Positions 48,239-57,761 are shown, numbered from the stretch's first letter. The stretch: 64,000 nt of DNA from Bradyrhizobium sp. S69 (GCF_009766005.1 NZ_LMUK01000041.1:140544-204543), one strand, 5' to 3'. Made by a program: numbers and translations. Notes: generated by a model not told the origin, from the letters alone.

Positions 48239-49972
48239 ATGACCACATTCCAGGACGCGCGGGCTTTCCTCTTGAAACACCGCTCCGACTACGACACCGC
48301 GGTGAAAGGGTTCCTCTGGCCCGACCCGGTGCCGTTCAACTGGGCGCTGGACTGGTTCGACGCCGAGCTGGCGCGCAACGCCGACAGCAGGGATCGGGCC
48401 GCGCTGTGGATCGTCGATGCCGCCAGCAGCCGCGAGACCAAATTGTCATTCGCGGTGTTGTCGCGCCGTTCCAATCAGGTGGCAAACTTCCTGCGTGCGC
48501 AGGGCCTCAAGCGTGGCGATCATCTCTTGCTGTTGCTGGGCAATGTCGTGCCGCTGTGGGAGACCATGCTGGCGGCGATGAAGCTCGGCGTGGTGGTGAT
48601 CCCCGCAACCACGCTGCTGACGCCGGATGAGCTGCACGACAGGCTCGATCGCGGCCGCGCCAAGGTCGTGGTCGCGTCACAGGATCAGGTCGCGAAGTTT
48701 GCAGCGCTCGGCGGCGACAAGCTGATCCGCATCGTGGTCGGCGCGGCGTCAAGCCATGAAGGCTGGTTGCCGTTCGAGCAGGCCGCGAGCTTCCCGGAAG
48801 ACTTCAAGCCGGATGGCACGACGAATGCCGAAGATCCGATGCTGCTGTATTTTACGTCCGGCACCACCGCAAAACCAAAGCTGGTGCGGCACAGCCAGCG
48901 CAGCTACCCGGTCGGCGGTCTCTCCACGATGTACTGGCTGGGCCTGCAACCCGGCGACGTCCACCTGAACATTTCCTCACCGGGATGGGCCAAGCATGCC
49001 TGGAGCTGCCTCTTCGCGCCCTGGAATGCCGGCGCCACGGTGTTCGTGGTCAACCAGCCGCGTTTCGACGCCAAGGGGTTGCTGGCGACCATCGGCCGCT
49101 GCCGCGTCACCACGCTGTGCGCGCCGCCGACGGTGTGGCGGCTGTTCATCCAGGAGAAGCTCGCGGACTTCAAGGTCAGCTTGCGCGAGGTCTGCGGCGC
49201 CGGCGAGCCGCTCAACCCGGAAGTGATCGACCAGGTGAAGGCGGCCTGGGGCCTGACCATCCGCGACGGCTACGGCCAGACCGAGACCACGGCGTTGGCC
49301 GGCAATTCGCCGGGGCAGCCGGTGAAGATCGGATCGATGGGCCGGCCGTTGCCCGGTTATCGCGTACAGATCACCGACAGCGACGGCCACGTCACGAGAG
49401 AAGGCGAGGTCAGTCTGCTACTCGGGGCTGATCGGCCTGCCGGTCTGATGCAGGGCTATCAGGGCGACGACGGCAAATTGAGCGGCGCCGATGGCGATAT
49501 CTACCGCAGCGGCGACGTGGTGTTTGTCGACGACGAGGGTTACCTCACATTCGTCGGCCGCTCCGACGACGTGTTCAAGTCGTCGGACTATCGCATCAGC
49601 CCGTTCGAGCTCGAAAGCATCCTGCTCGAGCACGACGCGGTCGCGGAGGCCGCTGTCGTGCCCAGCCCCGATCCGATCCGGCTCGCGATCCCGAAGGCCT
49701 ATGTGCTGCTGGTATCGGGCAACGAACGATCGGCGCAAACCGCGCTGTCGATCTTCAAGCATCTGCACGCGCGGCTCGCGCCATTCAAGCGGATCCGCAA
49801 GATCGAGCTGGTGACCGAATTGCCGAAGACGATCTCCGGCAAGATCCGCCGCGTGCAGCTGCGCCGGCTTGAACATGAAAATGATCGCGGTGACGCCTTG
49901 CGCGGCGAGGAATTTCGTGAAGAGGATTTTCCGGAGCTGCAAAAGCTGCGCACCACCGGATCGGAGAGTTGA
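48239..49972 (+). CDS. AMP-binding acyl-CoA synthetase
   Basis: 577 residues. Activates a carboxylic acid to its CoA ester with ATP. Motifs: P-loop-like MLLYFTSGTTAKPKLVRHSQ, HLNISSPGWAKHAWSCLFAP, DGYGQTETTALAGNSPGQPV, GYLTFVGRSDDVFKSSDYRI hinge, and the catalytic Lys near the end in LPKTISGKIRRVQLR. W-A-K-H-A-W-S plus the Y-G-Q-T-E-T motif fit the acetyl/medium-chain acyl (AcsM-like) group; the exact substrate cannot be told. Three bases separate it from the MaoC gene, so the two form an operon. Confidence 0.93.
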   Translation: MTTFQDARAFLLKHRSDYDTAVKGFLWPDPVPFNWALDWFDAELARNADSRDRAALWIVDAASSRETKLSFAVLSRRSNQVANFLRAQGLKRGDHLLLLLGNVVPLWETMLAAMKLGVVVIPATTLLTPDELHDRLDRGRAKVVVASQDQVAKFAALGGDKLIRIVVGAASSHEGWLPFEQAASFPEDFKPDGTTNAEDPMLLYFTSGTTAKPKLVRHSQRSYPVGGLSTMYWLGLQPGDVHLNISSPGWAKHAWSCLFAPWNAGATVFVVNQPRFDAKGLLATIGRCRVTTLCAPPTVWRLFIQEKLADFKVSLREVCGAGEPLNPEVIDQVKAAWGLTIRDGYGQTETTALAGNSPGQPVKIGSMGRPLPGYRVQITDSDGHVTREGEVSLLLGADRPAGLMQGYQGDDGKLSGADGDIYRSGDVVFVDDEGYLTFVGRSDDVFKSSDYRISPFELESILLEHDAVAEAAVVPSPDPIRLAIPKAYVLLVSGNERSAQTALSIFKHLHARLAPFKRIRKIELVTELPKTISGKIRRVQLRRLEHENDRGDALRGEEFREEDFPELQKLRTTGSES

Positions 49973-49975
49973 CGA

Positions 49976-50455
49976 ATGAATGAAGTCTGGAAGAAGCCGC
50001 CGGTTTCGCTGGAGGCCTATCAGGAGATGGTGGGCCGGGAGATCGGCGTATCGTCATGGCATATCGTCGATCAGACGCGGATCGACAGCTATGCCGACGT
50101 GATCGAGGATCATCAGTTCATCCATGTCGATCCGGAGCGCGCGAAAAAGGAGACCGCGTTCGGCACCACCATCGCGCACGGCTTCCTGACGATGTCGCTG
50201 CTGAGCATCATGTCGTATGAGGTGATGCCGGTGATCTCGGGCACGACGATGGGCGTCAATTACGGCTTTGATAAACTGCGCTTCATCTCGCCGGTGCGCT
50301 CGGGATCGCGGGTCCGCGGCCGCTTTACCCTGGCGGAAGCGACCCTGCGCAAGCCCAAGGAATTGCAATCGCGCACCCATGTCACCGTCGAGATCGAAGG
50401 CGAGGAAAAGCCCGCGCTGGTGGCCGACTGGATCGGGTTGATGTATCTTGCCTGA
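49976..50455 (+). CDS. MaoC-family (R)-specific enoyl-CoA hydratase
   Basis: 159 residues, single hotdog domain. WHIVDQTRIDSYADVIEDHQ, FIHVDPERAKKETAFGTTIA, HGFLTMSLLSIMSYEVMPVI. Hydratase-2 motif with the catalytic Asp (D-x-x-x-x-H: EDHQFIH) and His (IAHGF). Hydrates trans-2-enoyl-CoA to the (R)-3-hydroxyacyl-CoA. The following SDR gene could oxidise that product, as in multifunctional enzyme 2. Confidence 0.92.
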   Translation: MNEVWKKPPVSLEAYQEMVGREIGVSSWHIVDQTRIDSYADVIEDHQFIHVDPERAKKETAFGTTIAHGFLTMSLLSIMSYEVMPVISGTTMGVNYGFDKLRFISPVRSGSRVRGRFTLAEATLRKPKELQSRTHVTVEIEGEEKPALVADWIGLMYLA

Positions 50456-50472
50456 CCGTTGCTCCAGCCTTC

Positions 50473-50554
50473 GTTGCCGGGCTTGACCCGGCAATCCATC
50501 GCTGCTCAAAAACGCTTTGATTTTGATGGATGGCCGGGTCAAGCCCGGCCATGA
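50473..50554. repeat. dispersed palindromic repeat, family 3
   Basis: TGCCGGGCTTGACCCGGCA and the opposing GGCCGGGTCAAGCCCGGCC flank GATGGA/TCCATC arms. Related copies at 51565-51650 and 57680-57761. Confidence 0.8.
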
Positions 50555-50583
50555 CGAAAGAACCGGTTCAGGAATCCTATCGC

Positions 50584-51501
50584 ATGACAATCAGATTTGA
50601 CGGACGCGTCGCCATCGTCACCGGCGCGGGCAATGGTCTTGGACGTGCACACGCCCTCGGGCTCGCGAGCCGTGGCGCCAAGGTCGTGGTCAACGATTTC
50701 GGCGGTGCCCGGGACGGTACCGGCGGCTCGCTGACCCCGGCGGACGCCGTGGTCGAGGAAATCCGCAAGGCCGGCGGCACGGCGATGGCCGACGGCGCGG
50801 ACGTTTCGAATTTCGAGCAGGTCAAGGCGATGGTGGATCGCGCGACCAAGGAATGGGGCAGCGTCGATCTGCTGTGCGCCAACGCCGGCATCTTGCGTGA
50901 TAAATCCTTCGGCAAGATGGAAGTCGCCGACTTCGCAAAGGTGCTCGACGTGCATCTGGTCGGCACGTTCTATTGCTGCAAGGCGGTGTGGGACGGCATG
51001 CGCGAGCGCAATTATGGCCGCATCGTCGTCACCACCTCGTCGTCGGGCCTCTACGGCAATTTCGGCCAGGCCAATTACGGCGCGGCGAAGACCGGCATGG
51101 TCGGCCTGATGAACGTGCTGGCCGAGGAGGGCCGCAAGAGCAACATTCGCGTCAACACCATTTCGCCGACCGCGGCGACCCGGATGACGGAGGAACTGTT
51201 GCCGCCGCAGGCGCTGGCACTGATGCGGCCGGAGGCGATTACGCCCGCGGTCGAATTTTTGCTGAGCGAGGACGCGCCGACCCGCACCATCATGGGCGCG
51301 GGCGCGGGGTCGTTCGCGGTGATCAAGATCCTGGAGAGCGAGGGCGTCAATCTGCCGGCCTCCGATTGGACCCCCGACGCGATCGCGGCGCATTTTGCCG
51401 AAATCAGCGATATGTCGAAGGCGAGGGCGCTGCAGGGCGCGTTCGAACAGACCCAGAAATATGTCGGGCAGGCCGCCGCGAGGGCTGGGGTGAAGCTGTA
51501 G
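50584..51501 (+). CDS. SDR family oxidoreductase, probable 3-hydroxyacyl-CoA dehydrogenase
   Basis: 305 residues from ATG 50584 (MTIRFDGRVAIVTGAGNGLG); the open frame upstream is repeat sequence. Short-chain dehydrogenase: cofactor motif TGAGNGLGRAHALGLASRGA, LLCANAGILRDKSF, catalytic Ser/Tyr/Lys in TTSSSGLYGNFGQANYGAAK, and IRVNTISPTAATRM. N-D-F-G-G-A-R-D-G-T-G-G-S is the signature of the peroxisomal multifunctional-enzyme-2 (HSD17B4) dehydrogenase half. That makes an (R)-3-hydroxyacyl-CoA dehydrogenase role with the MaoC hydratase likely. Confidence 0.94.
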   Translation: MTIRFDGRVAIVTGAGNGLGRAHALGLASRGAKVVVNDFGGARDGTGGSLTPADAVVEEIRKAGGTAMADGADVSNFEQVKAMVDRATKEWGSVDLLCANAGILRDKSFGKMEVADFAKVLDVHLVGTFYCCKAVWDGMRERNYGRIVVTTSSSGLYGNFGQANYGAAKTGMVGLMNVLAEEGRKSNIRVNTISPTAATRMTEELLPPQALALMRPEAITPAVEFLLSEDAPTRTIMGAGAGSFAVIKILESEGVNLPASDWTPDAIAAHFAEISDMSKARALQGAFEQTQKYVGQAAARAGVKL

Positions 51502-51511
51502 AGCGATCGGC

Positions 51512-51553
51512 CGTCATTCGGGGTCCACGCGAAGACGCGTGTCCCGGAATGAC
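51512..51553. repeat. short palindromic repeat
   Basis: GTCATTCGGGGTCCACGCGA and its opposing arm ending TCCCGGAATGAC. May act as a terminator for the SDR gene. Confidence 0.7.
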
Positions 51554-51564
51554 AAACGTCGCTC

Positions 51565-51650
51565 GTCATGGCCGGGCTTGACCCGGCCATCCACGTCTTT
51601 GAGGATCAAAAAAGTAAGTGGTGGATGCCCGGGACAAGCCCGGGCATGAC
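51565..51650. repeat. dispersed palindromic repeat, family 3 copy 2
   Basis: GTCATGGCCGGGCTTGACCC ... GGGACAAGCCCGGGCATGAC, with an inner GGATGCC/GGCCATCC pair. Sits between two co-directional genes. Confidence 0.8.
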
Positions 51651-51682
51651 GACCTTTTACCAATCCGGCCTACACTGGCTCC

Positions 51683-52927
51683 ATGTCATCTGCTCTTCCA
51701 AATCAAATCGCCATCGTCGGCGCCGGTCCCGCCGGCTTGATGGCGGCTGAAGTGCTGGCGCAAGGCGGTGCCGCCGTCACCGTCTACGACGCCATGCCTT
51801 CGGTGGGCCGCAAATTCTTGATGGCGGGGCGCGGGGGCCTCAATCTTACGCACAGCGAGGCGTTGCCGCAGTTTTTGACAAATTATGGCGAGGCGATGCC
51901 GCGCCTCAAGGCTGCGATCGAGGCGTTGCCGCCAAGCGCACTGCGAGAGTGGAGCGAAGCGTTGGGGCAGCCGACCTTCGTTGGTTCCAGCGGCCGGGTG
52001 TTTCCGAAGACGTTCAAGGCCTCGCCTTTGCTGCGCGCGTGGCTGCGCCGACTTGATGCCAGCGGCGTGCAATTCGCGCTGCGCCATCGTTGGACCGGCT
52101 GGAAAGATGATGGGCATCTTTCGTTCGAAACGCCGGAAGGGCGACGCACCGTGGAGACGCACGCCACGGTGCTCGCGCTCGGTGGCGCCAGTTGGCCTCG
52201 GCTCGGCTCTGACGGATCGTGGGTGGAAGCGCTGGCTGCGAAAGGTGTAGCCGTCTCACCGCTGCGGCCGGCCAATTGCGGGTTCACGGTGGCCTGGTCC
52301 GATATCTTCCGTGACCGCTTTCAAGGGCAGCCCTTGAAAGGCATTGCGCTGTCGTTCGGCGGGCACGTCGTGCGCGGCGAGGCGATGGTCACGGCGGCGG
52401 GGATCGAAGGCGGCGCGGTTTACGCGCTTTCGGCGCCGCTGCGAGAGGCTGTCGTCGATCAGGGGCAGGCGACGCTGCATGTTGCGCTACGGCCCGATCT
52501 CAAACCAAGCGACCTTGCCGCGCGACTGGCGGCGCCCCGGGCAAAACAGTCGTTTTCAAACTGGCTGCGCAAGGCGGCGCATTTGTCGCCGGTCGCCATC
52601 GGCCTGTTGCAAGAGGCAGCGTTCGCCTCCGGCGTATCGCTCTCATCGCTCCCCATGGCTGAGCTTGCGGAATGGATCAATGCGGTGCCGGTTCAGCTCA
52701 ACGGCGTGGCATCCATTGCGCGCGCGATCTCCACCGCGGGCGGCATCGACTTCGACGAACTCGATGACGACTTTATGCTTCGCCGCTTGCCCGGCGTGTT
52801 CGCCGCGGGCGAAATGCTCGATTGGGAAGCCCCGACCGGCGGCTATCTGCTGCAGGCGTCGTTTGCGACGGGAGCGGCGGCGGGCAGGGGCGTGTTGAAG
52901 TGGCTGCAATCCAAACCGTCAAAGTAG
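51683..52927 (+). CDS. NAD(P)/FAD-dependent oxidoreductase (HI0933/BaiN-like, TIGR03862 type)
   Basis: 414 residues. FAD-binding start QIAIVGAGPAGLMAAEVLAQ then GGAAVTVYDAMPSVGRKFLM, AGRGGLNLTHSEAL (typical of the HI0933 family), and the C-terminal FAD motif GVFAAGEMLDWEAPTGGYLL. L-A-L-G-G-A-S-W-P-R-L-G-S-D-G-S-W is conserved in the group. Physiological substrate unknown; cytoplasmic. Flanked by dispersed repeats on both sides, so probably a single-gene transcript. Confidence 0.93.
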   Translation: MSSALPNQIAIVGAGPAGLMAAEVLAQGGAAVTVYDAMPSVGRKFLMAGRGGLNLTHSEALPQFLTNYGEAMPRLKAAIEALPPSALREWSEALGQPTFVGSSGRVFPKTFKASPLLRAWLRRLDASGVQFALRHRWTGWKDDGHLSFETPEGRRTVETHATVLALGGASWPRLGSDGSWVEALAAKGVAVSPLRPANCGFTVAWSDIFRDRFQGQPLKGIALSFGGHVVRGEAMVTAAGIEGGAVYALSAPLREAVVDQGQATLHVALRPDLKPSDLAARLAAPRAKQSFSNWLRKAAHLSPVAIGLLQEAAFASGVSLSSLPMAELAEWINAVPVQLNGVASIARAISTAGGIDFDELDDDFMLRRLPGVFAAGEMLDWEAPTGGYLLQASFATGAAAGRGVLKWLQSKPSK

Positions 52928-52939
52928 GCCGTTCAGTTC

Positions 52940-53018
52940 GTCATTGCGAGCGCAGCGAAGCAATCCAGGGCTGCAAAGGAAGACTGGATTGCTTCGTTGC
53001 TACGCTCCTCGCAATGAC
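52940..53018. repeat. dispersed palindromic repeat, family 1 copy 2
   Basis: GTCATTGCGAG ... CTCGCAATGAC with inner GCAATCCA / TGGATTGC arms. Lies between convergent genes; may serve as a bidirectional terminator. Confidence 0.85.
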
Positions 53019-53033
53019 GGAGTAGGGACGCAG

Positions 53034-54116
53034 TCAGCGCAGCTTCCCCCGTGCCGCTACCGGCAGCACGCCGACGATCTCCTCGCCGCGCACCATCACC
53101 ACCTCGTCCATCATGTTGACGACGACGCAGACGTGATTGGGCACGATCCGTACGACGTCGCCGACATTGGGGCGGGTGTTGCTGCGGGCGAGATCGAGGA
53201 AGCCGTGCTCCTCGGCAAAGCGCGCGATCTTCGCTTCGGGGTGTTCGAGGATCAGGCCGTGGCCCTCAAGGCCGCCGCCGGTATCCGACGTCAGCGTCTT
53301 GGAGCCGGCATCGAGGATGCCGCGATCCGGACCGGCGCGGCTCACCACAGTCGCGTAGATGTTCAGTGCGCAGTCGTCCCAGGCCGCAACCCCGGCCGCG
53401 ACCTGCATGCGGTCGTTGTAGATGTAGGTGCCGGGCCGGTGCTCGGTGGCGCCCTTGAGTTTTCCGAGATTCTTCAGGTTCGGCGAGCCGCCGGTGGAGA
53501 CAATCGTCGCATCCAGGCCGTGTTCACGGATGCCCGCCAACGCCTCGTCGAAGAATTTCTGCGCCTCGGCCCAGCCGGTCTCGGTCGGGTAGAGCATGAA
53601 GCCGGCGAACTGCAATCCCTTCGAGGCCGCGATCTCGCGCGCCAGTGCGATCGCCTCGGCGGGCGTCTCGACCCCGGCGCGCTTGCGCCCGGTGTCGCAT
53701 TCGACCACCACCGACAACGGACGGCCGGAGATTGCCGCCGCCTGCGGCAGGCCGCCGACCACCACCGAATTATCGACCGCAACCGTCATATTGGCCTTGG
53801 CCTGCAAAGCACCGAGCCGTGCCATCTTCTCGTCGCCGATCAGATTGTAGCTGATCAGGATGTCGTCGATGCCGGCGTCTGCCATTACCTCAGCCTCGCC
53901 GAGTTTCTGGCAGGTAATGCCCTTTGCGCCGGCGGCGATCTGCATCCTGGCCAACATCGGGCTCTTGTGGGTCTTGATGTGGGGGCGGTTGGCGACGCCG
54001 GCAGCATCGCAGGCGGCCTGGATCCGCGCGATGTTGCGCTCCACGCGATCCATGTCGATCACGGCGGCGGGTGTGCCGTATTCGCGGGCGATCTTGGCGG
54101 CAAGGGAGGTGGTCAT
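53034..54116 (-). CDS. D-threonine aldolase / D-serine dehydratase-like PLP enzyme (DSD1 family)
   Basis: 360 residues from ATG 54116 (MTTSLAAKIAREYGTPAAVI; GGAG nine bases upstream; ATGs at 54122 and 54131 are alternatives). Fold-type III PLP enzyme: PLP Lys in RPHIKTHKSPMLARMQ, VAVDNSVVVGGLPQA, STGGSPNLKNLG, and the C-terminal metal site with His in RIVPNHVCVVVNMMD. Family members split D-threonine to glycine and acetaldehyde or dehydrate D-serine; the exact substrate is not determinable here. Confidence 0.92.
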   Translation of the reverse strand: MTTSLAAKIAREYGTPAAVIDMDRVERNIARIQAACDAAGVANRPHIKTHKSPMLARMQIAAGAKGITCQKLGEAEVMADAGIDDILISYNLIGDEKMARLGALQAKANMTVAVDNSVVVGGLPQAAAISGRPLSVVVECDTGRKRAGVETPAEAIALAREIAASKGLQFAGFMLYPTETGWAEAQKFFDEALAGIREHGLDATIVSTGGSPNLKNLGKLKGATEHRPGTYIYNDRMQVAAGVAAWDDCALNIYATVVSRAGPDRGILDAGSKTLTSDTGGGLEGHGLILEHPEAKIARFAEEHGFLDLARSNTRPNVGDVVRIVPNHVCVVVNMMDEVVMVRGEEIVGVLPVAARGKLR

Positions 54117-54142
54117 CGTCATAGACTCCAATCAGTACCTTC

Positions 54143-54221
54143 GTCATCGCGAGCGAAGCGAAGCAATCCAGAGTCGCAAAGAAAGACTGGATTGCTTCGT
54201 CGCTGCGCTCCTCGCAATGAC
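54143..54221. repeat. dispersed palindromic repeat, family 1 copy 3
   Basis: GTCATCGCGAG ... CTCGCAATGAC with AGCAATCCA / TGGATTGCT arms, between two minus-strand genes. Confidence 0.85.
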
Positions 54222-54241
54222 GGCAGAAAATCTTCCGCCGC

Positions 54242-56062
54242 CTAAGCTTGTTCTATCTCTTCGCGTAACACTTCAAGCTCGAGCCATTTATCCTCGGCTT
54301 CCTGCAATTCCTTTTGCGCCGTGGACAGCGCGGCAGAGGCGGAATCGAACTTCTTGCGATCCTTCTTGTACAGATTGGGATCGTCGAGGAACCGCTGCTG
54401 CTTGGCTATTTCAGCCTGTAGTTTCGCCATGGTCTTCGGCAGCGTTTCCAGCGCGTGCTTATCGTTGAAATTCAGCTTGCGCTTTGAGGCGCCGGAGGAC
54501 GCCCCGGCCTTGGCGCCCTTGCCGGATTCCTTGCGGTCGTCAGCCGCAACCTTCGCCGCCTCGCGCTTCAGATCGGCGCCGCGCTGTTTCAACATGTCAC
54601 TATAGCCGCCGGCATATTCGATCCAGCGGCCGTCACCTTCCGGCGCGATCACCGAGGTCACCACGCGGTCGAGGAAGTCGCGGTCATGGCTGATCAGGAT
54701 CACGGTGCCCTCGTAGTCGCCGAGCATCTCTTCGAGCACGTCGAGGGTTTCGAGGTCGAGGTCGTTGGTCGGCTCGTCCAGCACCAGCAGGTTCGAGGGC
54801 TTTGCCAGCGCCCGCGCCAGCATCAGCCGGCCGCGCTCGCCGCCGGAGAGGACTTCCAGCGGCGTGCGCATCTGTTCCTGCGCGAACAAAAAGTCTTTCA
54901 TGTAGCTGACCACGTGTCTTGGTTTGCCGCCGACCATGACGTTGTCGCTGCCGCCCCCGGTCAGAGCGTCCGCCAAGGTCGATTTCGGATCGAGGCTTTC
55001 GCGGTGCTGGTCGAGCGTCGCCATCTCGATATTGGCGCCGAACCGGATGCTGCCGCGATCCGGCGGTTTGCCGCCGGTCAGCATTTCGATCAGCGTGGTC
55101 TTGCCGGCGCCGTTCGGCCCGACGATGCCGATGCGGTCGCCACGCTGCACCCGGATCGAGAAATCCTCGACGATGCTGCGATCGCCATAGGTCCGGCCGA
55201 TCCCCTTGGCCTCGATGATCAGCTTGCCTGATTTGTCCGCTTCGGAGGCGGCCAGATTGGCATTGCCGGCCGCACCCCGATAATCCTGCCGCTGCTCCCG
55301 CAGCGCATAGAGATTGCCGAGCCGCTTGACGTTACGCTTGCGGCGCCCGGACACGCCGTAGCGCAGCCAGTGCTCTTCATTGACGATCTTGCGGTCGAGC
55401 TTGTGCTGGTCGCGCTCTTCTTCAGCCAGCACCTCGTCGCGCCAGGCTTCGAAGGCGCTGAAGCCTTTGTCGATCTGTTTGATCTGGCCGCGATCGAGCC
55501 AGGCGGTGGAGCGCGACAGATTGGACAGGAAGCGGCGGTCATGGCTGATGATCACGAGCGCGCTGCGGCGGCTGCCGAGCTCGCTTTCAAGCCATTCGAT
55601 GGTGGTGAGATCGAGATGGTTGGTGGGCTCGTCGAGCAGCAGAATGTCGGGCGAGGGCGCCAGCACCCGCGCCAGCGCCGCGCGGCGGGCTTCGCCGCCG
55701 GAGATATGCGCGGGGTCTTCGTCGCCATGCAAGCCGAGTTGTTCCAGCACGTAGCGGGCCTGATAGTGGTCGTCGCCCGGCGCGAGGCCGTCTTCGACAT
55801 AGGCCAGCGTGGTCGCAAAGCCGGTAAAATCCGGCTCCTGCGGCAGATAACGTACGGTCGCACCGGGCTGCACGAAGCGGCTGCCGCTGTCGGGCTCGAC
55901 CAGGCCGGCCGCGATCTTGAGCAGCGTCGATTTGCCCGAGCCATTGCGGCCGATCAGGCAAACGCGTTCGGCGGTCGATACCGACAGCTCGACGCCCGAC
56001 AATAGCGGCGTGCCGCCGAAGGTCAGCTTGATGTCTTTTAGTTGAATCAGTGGGGGCGCCAT
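54242..56062 (-). CDS. uup: ABC-F ATPase, Uup-like
   Basis: 606 residues with two ABC domains on one chain and no membrane part. First: Walker A GRNGSGKSTLLKIAAGL, signature HISGGEARRAALARVL, Walker B DILLLDEPTNHLDLTTIEWL. Second: GPNGAGKTTLIEMLTGGKPP, EVLSGGERGRLMLARALAKP, LLVLDEPTNDLDLETLDVLE. A linker between them and a C-terminal coiled coil (LETLPKTMAKLQAEIAKQQR ... KELQEAEDKWLELEVLREEI) are Uup features. Ribosome-associated ATPase; also linked to DNA transactions in other bacteria. The DUF188 gene lies just upstream. Confidence 0.95.
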   Translation of the reverse strand: MAPPLIQLKDIKLTFGGTPLLSGVELSVSTAERVCLIGRNGSGKSTLLKIAAGLVEPDSGSRFVQPGATVRYLPQEPDFTGFATTLAYVEDGLAPGDDHYQARYVLEQLGLHGDEDPAHISGGEARRAALARVLAPSPDILLLDEPTNHLDLTTIEWLESELGSRRSALVIISHDRRFLSNLSRSTAWLDRGQIKQIDKGFSAFEAWRDEVLAEEERDQHKLDRKIVNEEHWLRYGVSGRRKRNVKRLGNLYALREQRQDYRGAAGNANLAASEADKSGKLIIEAKGIGRTYGDRSIVEDFSIRVQRGDRIGIVGPNGAGKTTLIEMLTGGKPPDRGSIRFGANIEMATLDQHRESLDPKSTLADALTGGGSDNVMVGGKPRHVVSYMKDFLFAQEQMRTPLEVLSGGERGRLMLARALAKPSNLLVLDEPTNDLDLETLDVLEEMLGDYEGTVILISHDRDFLDRVVTSVIAPEGDGRWIEYAGGYSDMLKQRGADLKREAAKVAADDRKESGKGAKAGASSGASKRKLNFNDKHALETLPKTMAKLQAEIAKQQRFLDDPNLYKKDRKKFDSASAALSTAQKELQEAEDKWLELEVLREEIEQA

Positions 56063-56071
56063 AGGCTCACT

Positions 56072-56569
56072 TCAATCTTGTTTGATCGCAGGCTGGGTGG
56101 CCTGCTGGCGCTGGATGCGGCGAATGGTTTGATCGAGCGCCGACAGGAATGTCGAGCGGTCGCGCGGAGCATATGATTTGGGGCCGCCGGTGACCTCACC
56201 AGACGAACGCAGATCGGTCATCAGATTACGAACCGCCAAGGTCATGCCGATCGAGGCTTCCGTGAACGGCTTGCCGTTCGGGGCGATCACTTCGGCGCCG
56301 GCTTTGACGCAACGGCTCGCCAGCGGGATATCCGAGGTAATCACGATATCGCCCTTGCCGGCACGTTCCGCAATCCAGTCGTCGGCGGCGTCCATCCCGG
56401 AACCGGCAGCGATGCGCTCAATCATCGGATCCTGCGGCACCCGAATGAATTGGCCTGCGACCACGCTGACCGGCAGCGCGTGCCGGGCCGCGACGCGATA
56501 GATCTCGTCTTTTACAGGGCAGGCATCGGCGTCGACATAGATGCGGGTGGCGGTCAATTCGGGCGTCAT
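56072..56569 (-). CDS. yaiI: YaiI/YqxD family protein (DUF188)
   Basis: 165 residues from ATG 56569 ([20 protein letters not shown]); longer frames upstream are not family-like. The D-A-D-A-C-P-V-K-x-E-I start, [40 protein letters not shown] and [20 protein letters not shown] are the family hallmarks. Fold is related to PIN-like nucleases, with Asp residues that could bind metal, but activity is unproven. Nine bases separate it from the ABC-F gene, so co-transcription is likely. Confidence 0.95.
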   Translation of the reverse strand: MTPELTATRIYVDADACPVKDEIYRVAARHALPVSVVAGQFIRVPQDPMIERIAAGSGMDAADDWIAERAGKGDIVITSDIPLASRCVKAGAEVIAPNGKPFTEASIGMTLAVRNLMTDLRSSGEVTGGPKSYAPRDRSTFLSALDQTIRRIQRQQATQPAIKQD

Positions 56570-56706
56570 CGGTTGGGGTTTGCTGGGGCTGTATGCCCTG
56601 TGCCGGGTGGTACTCCATTGCATGCAAAAATGCGAGGGAAACACCCGGCCAAACCGGCTTGCCACGGCACTTTGTCGGCGTAGGATTATGCCCAGAAAAG
56701 CAGCCC

Positions 56707-56806
56707 AGAGCCTGATCGGTTCTGATTTAATCAGAACCGGGCTCTGAATTTTTGTTTTGACGCGTTTTCTTCACGCGAACCGGGTGCCACTTCGCTCGAA
56801 AACGCT
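56707..56806. repeat. dispersed repeat, family 4
   Basis: AGAGCC...GGCTCT hairpin with GGTTCTGATT / AATCAGAACC inside, then GACGCGTTTTCTTCACGCGA and TTCGCTCGAAAACGCT. A second copy is at 61509-61618. Confidence 0.8.
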
Positions 56807-56824
56807 ATAAATCAGGGAACAGGC

Positions 56825-57625
56825 ATGACAGATCCGCTCGAAACCTACCGCGTATCGGCCTACAACACCTCAAAAATGTCGGAAAACAAGATTCACGACG
56901 ACACCGTGGCGCGGAAATTCGGCTTCAGCGGCGGACTGGTCCCGGGCGTCGATGTGCTGGCCTACATGGTCCATGTGCCGGTGGCGAAATGGGGCCGGGC
57001 GTTTCTGGAGCGCGGCCTGATCGAGGCCCGCTTCGTCAAGCCGGTCTATGACGGCGAGTTCGCCGACGTTACTGGCCGCGAAAGTGATGGTGTGTTGTCG
57101 ATCGCGGTGGACAGCCGCGGCGATCGCTGCGCCACCGGCACGGCATCGCTGCCGGCTTCGGTGCCGTCGTTCTCGATCTCGGATTACCGCGATGTCGCTG
57201 CGGTGGCCGAGCGGCGGCCGGTCAATTCGGCCTCGTACGAACTCGGCAAATGGCTCGGCAGTGCGCCGCGCGTCTGGGCCGGCGATGCCGCGACAGAATA
57301 TCTGACGGATGTCCGCGAGGCCGATCCGATCTATGCCCGCGAAGGCCTCGGTCATCCCGGCATGTTGCAGAAAGTCATGAACAAGGTGCTGGTCGACAAT
57401 GCCATCCTCGGCCCCTGGATTCACGTCGGCAGCCGGATGCAGCTGTTGTCGGCGGGCAAAGCCGGCGACGAGATCACCGCGCGTGCGAAAGTCACCGGCA
57501 ATTACGAAAAGAAGGGTCACTTTTTCGTCGAGCTCGACGCGCTCGTGATCGCCAACGGCAAGACGGCGCTGGCGCATTGCCACCACATCGCGATCTATCA
57601 GCCGCGCGAGCAGGCGGCGGCGTAA
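56825..57625 (+). CDS. double-hotdog protein (MaoC/thioesterase-like)
   Basis: 266 residues: MTDPLETYRVSAYNTSKMSE, HDDTVARKFGFSGGLVPGVD, VLAYMVHVPVAKWGRAFLER at the start and GHPGMLQKVMNKVLVDNAIL, HVGSRMQLLSAGKAGDEITA, FFVELDALVIANGKTALAHC later. Two hotdog repeats are suggested by the repeated long hydrophobic helix preceded by (G/H)-P-G and followed by beta strands. F-S-G-G-L-V-P-G-V matches the N-terminal MaoC-like helix without the canonical D-x4-H pair, so activity is open. Single gene between repeats. Confidence 0.7.
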   Translation: MTDPLETYRVSAYNTSKMSENKIHDDTVARKFGFSGGLVPGVDVLAYMVHVPVAKWGRAFLERGLIEARFVKPVYDGEFADVTGRESDGVLSIAVDSRGDRCATGTASLPASVPSFSISDYRDVAAVAERRPVNSASYELGKWLGSAPRVWAGDAATEYLTDVREADPIYAREGLGHPGMLQKVMNKVLVDNAILGPWIHVGSRMQLLSAGKAGDEITARAKVTGNYEKKGHFFVELDALVIANGKTALAHCHHIAIYQPREQAAA

Positions 57626-57679
57626 ACGCGCCGTCATTGCCGGGCTTTGGATTCGACCAGTGTCTTGAATTTCAAGTTC

Positions 57680-57761
57680 GTCATGCCCGGCCTTGTGCCG
57701 GGCATCCACGACTTTCTTTAGCGTTAAAGACGTGGATGGCCGGGACAAGCCCGGCCATGAC
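57680..57761. repeat. dispersed palindromic repeat, family 3 copy 3
   Basis: GTCATGCCCGGCCTTGTGCC ... GGGACAAGCCCGGCCATGAC. Between convergent genes. Confidence 0.8.
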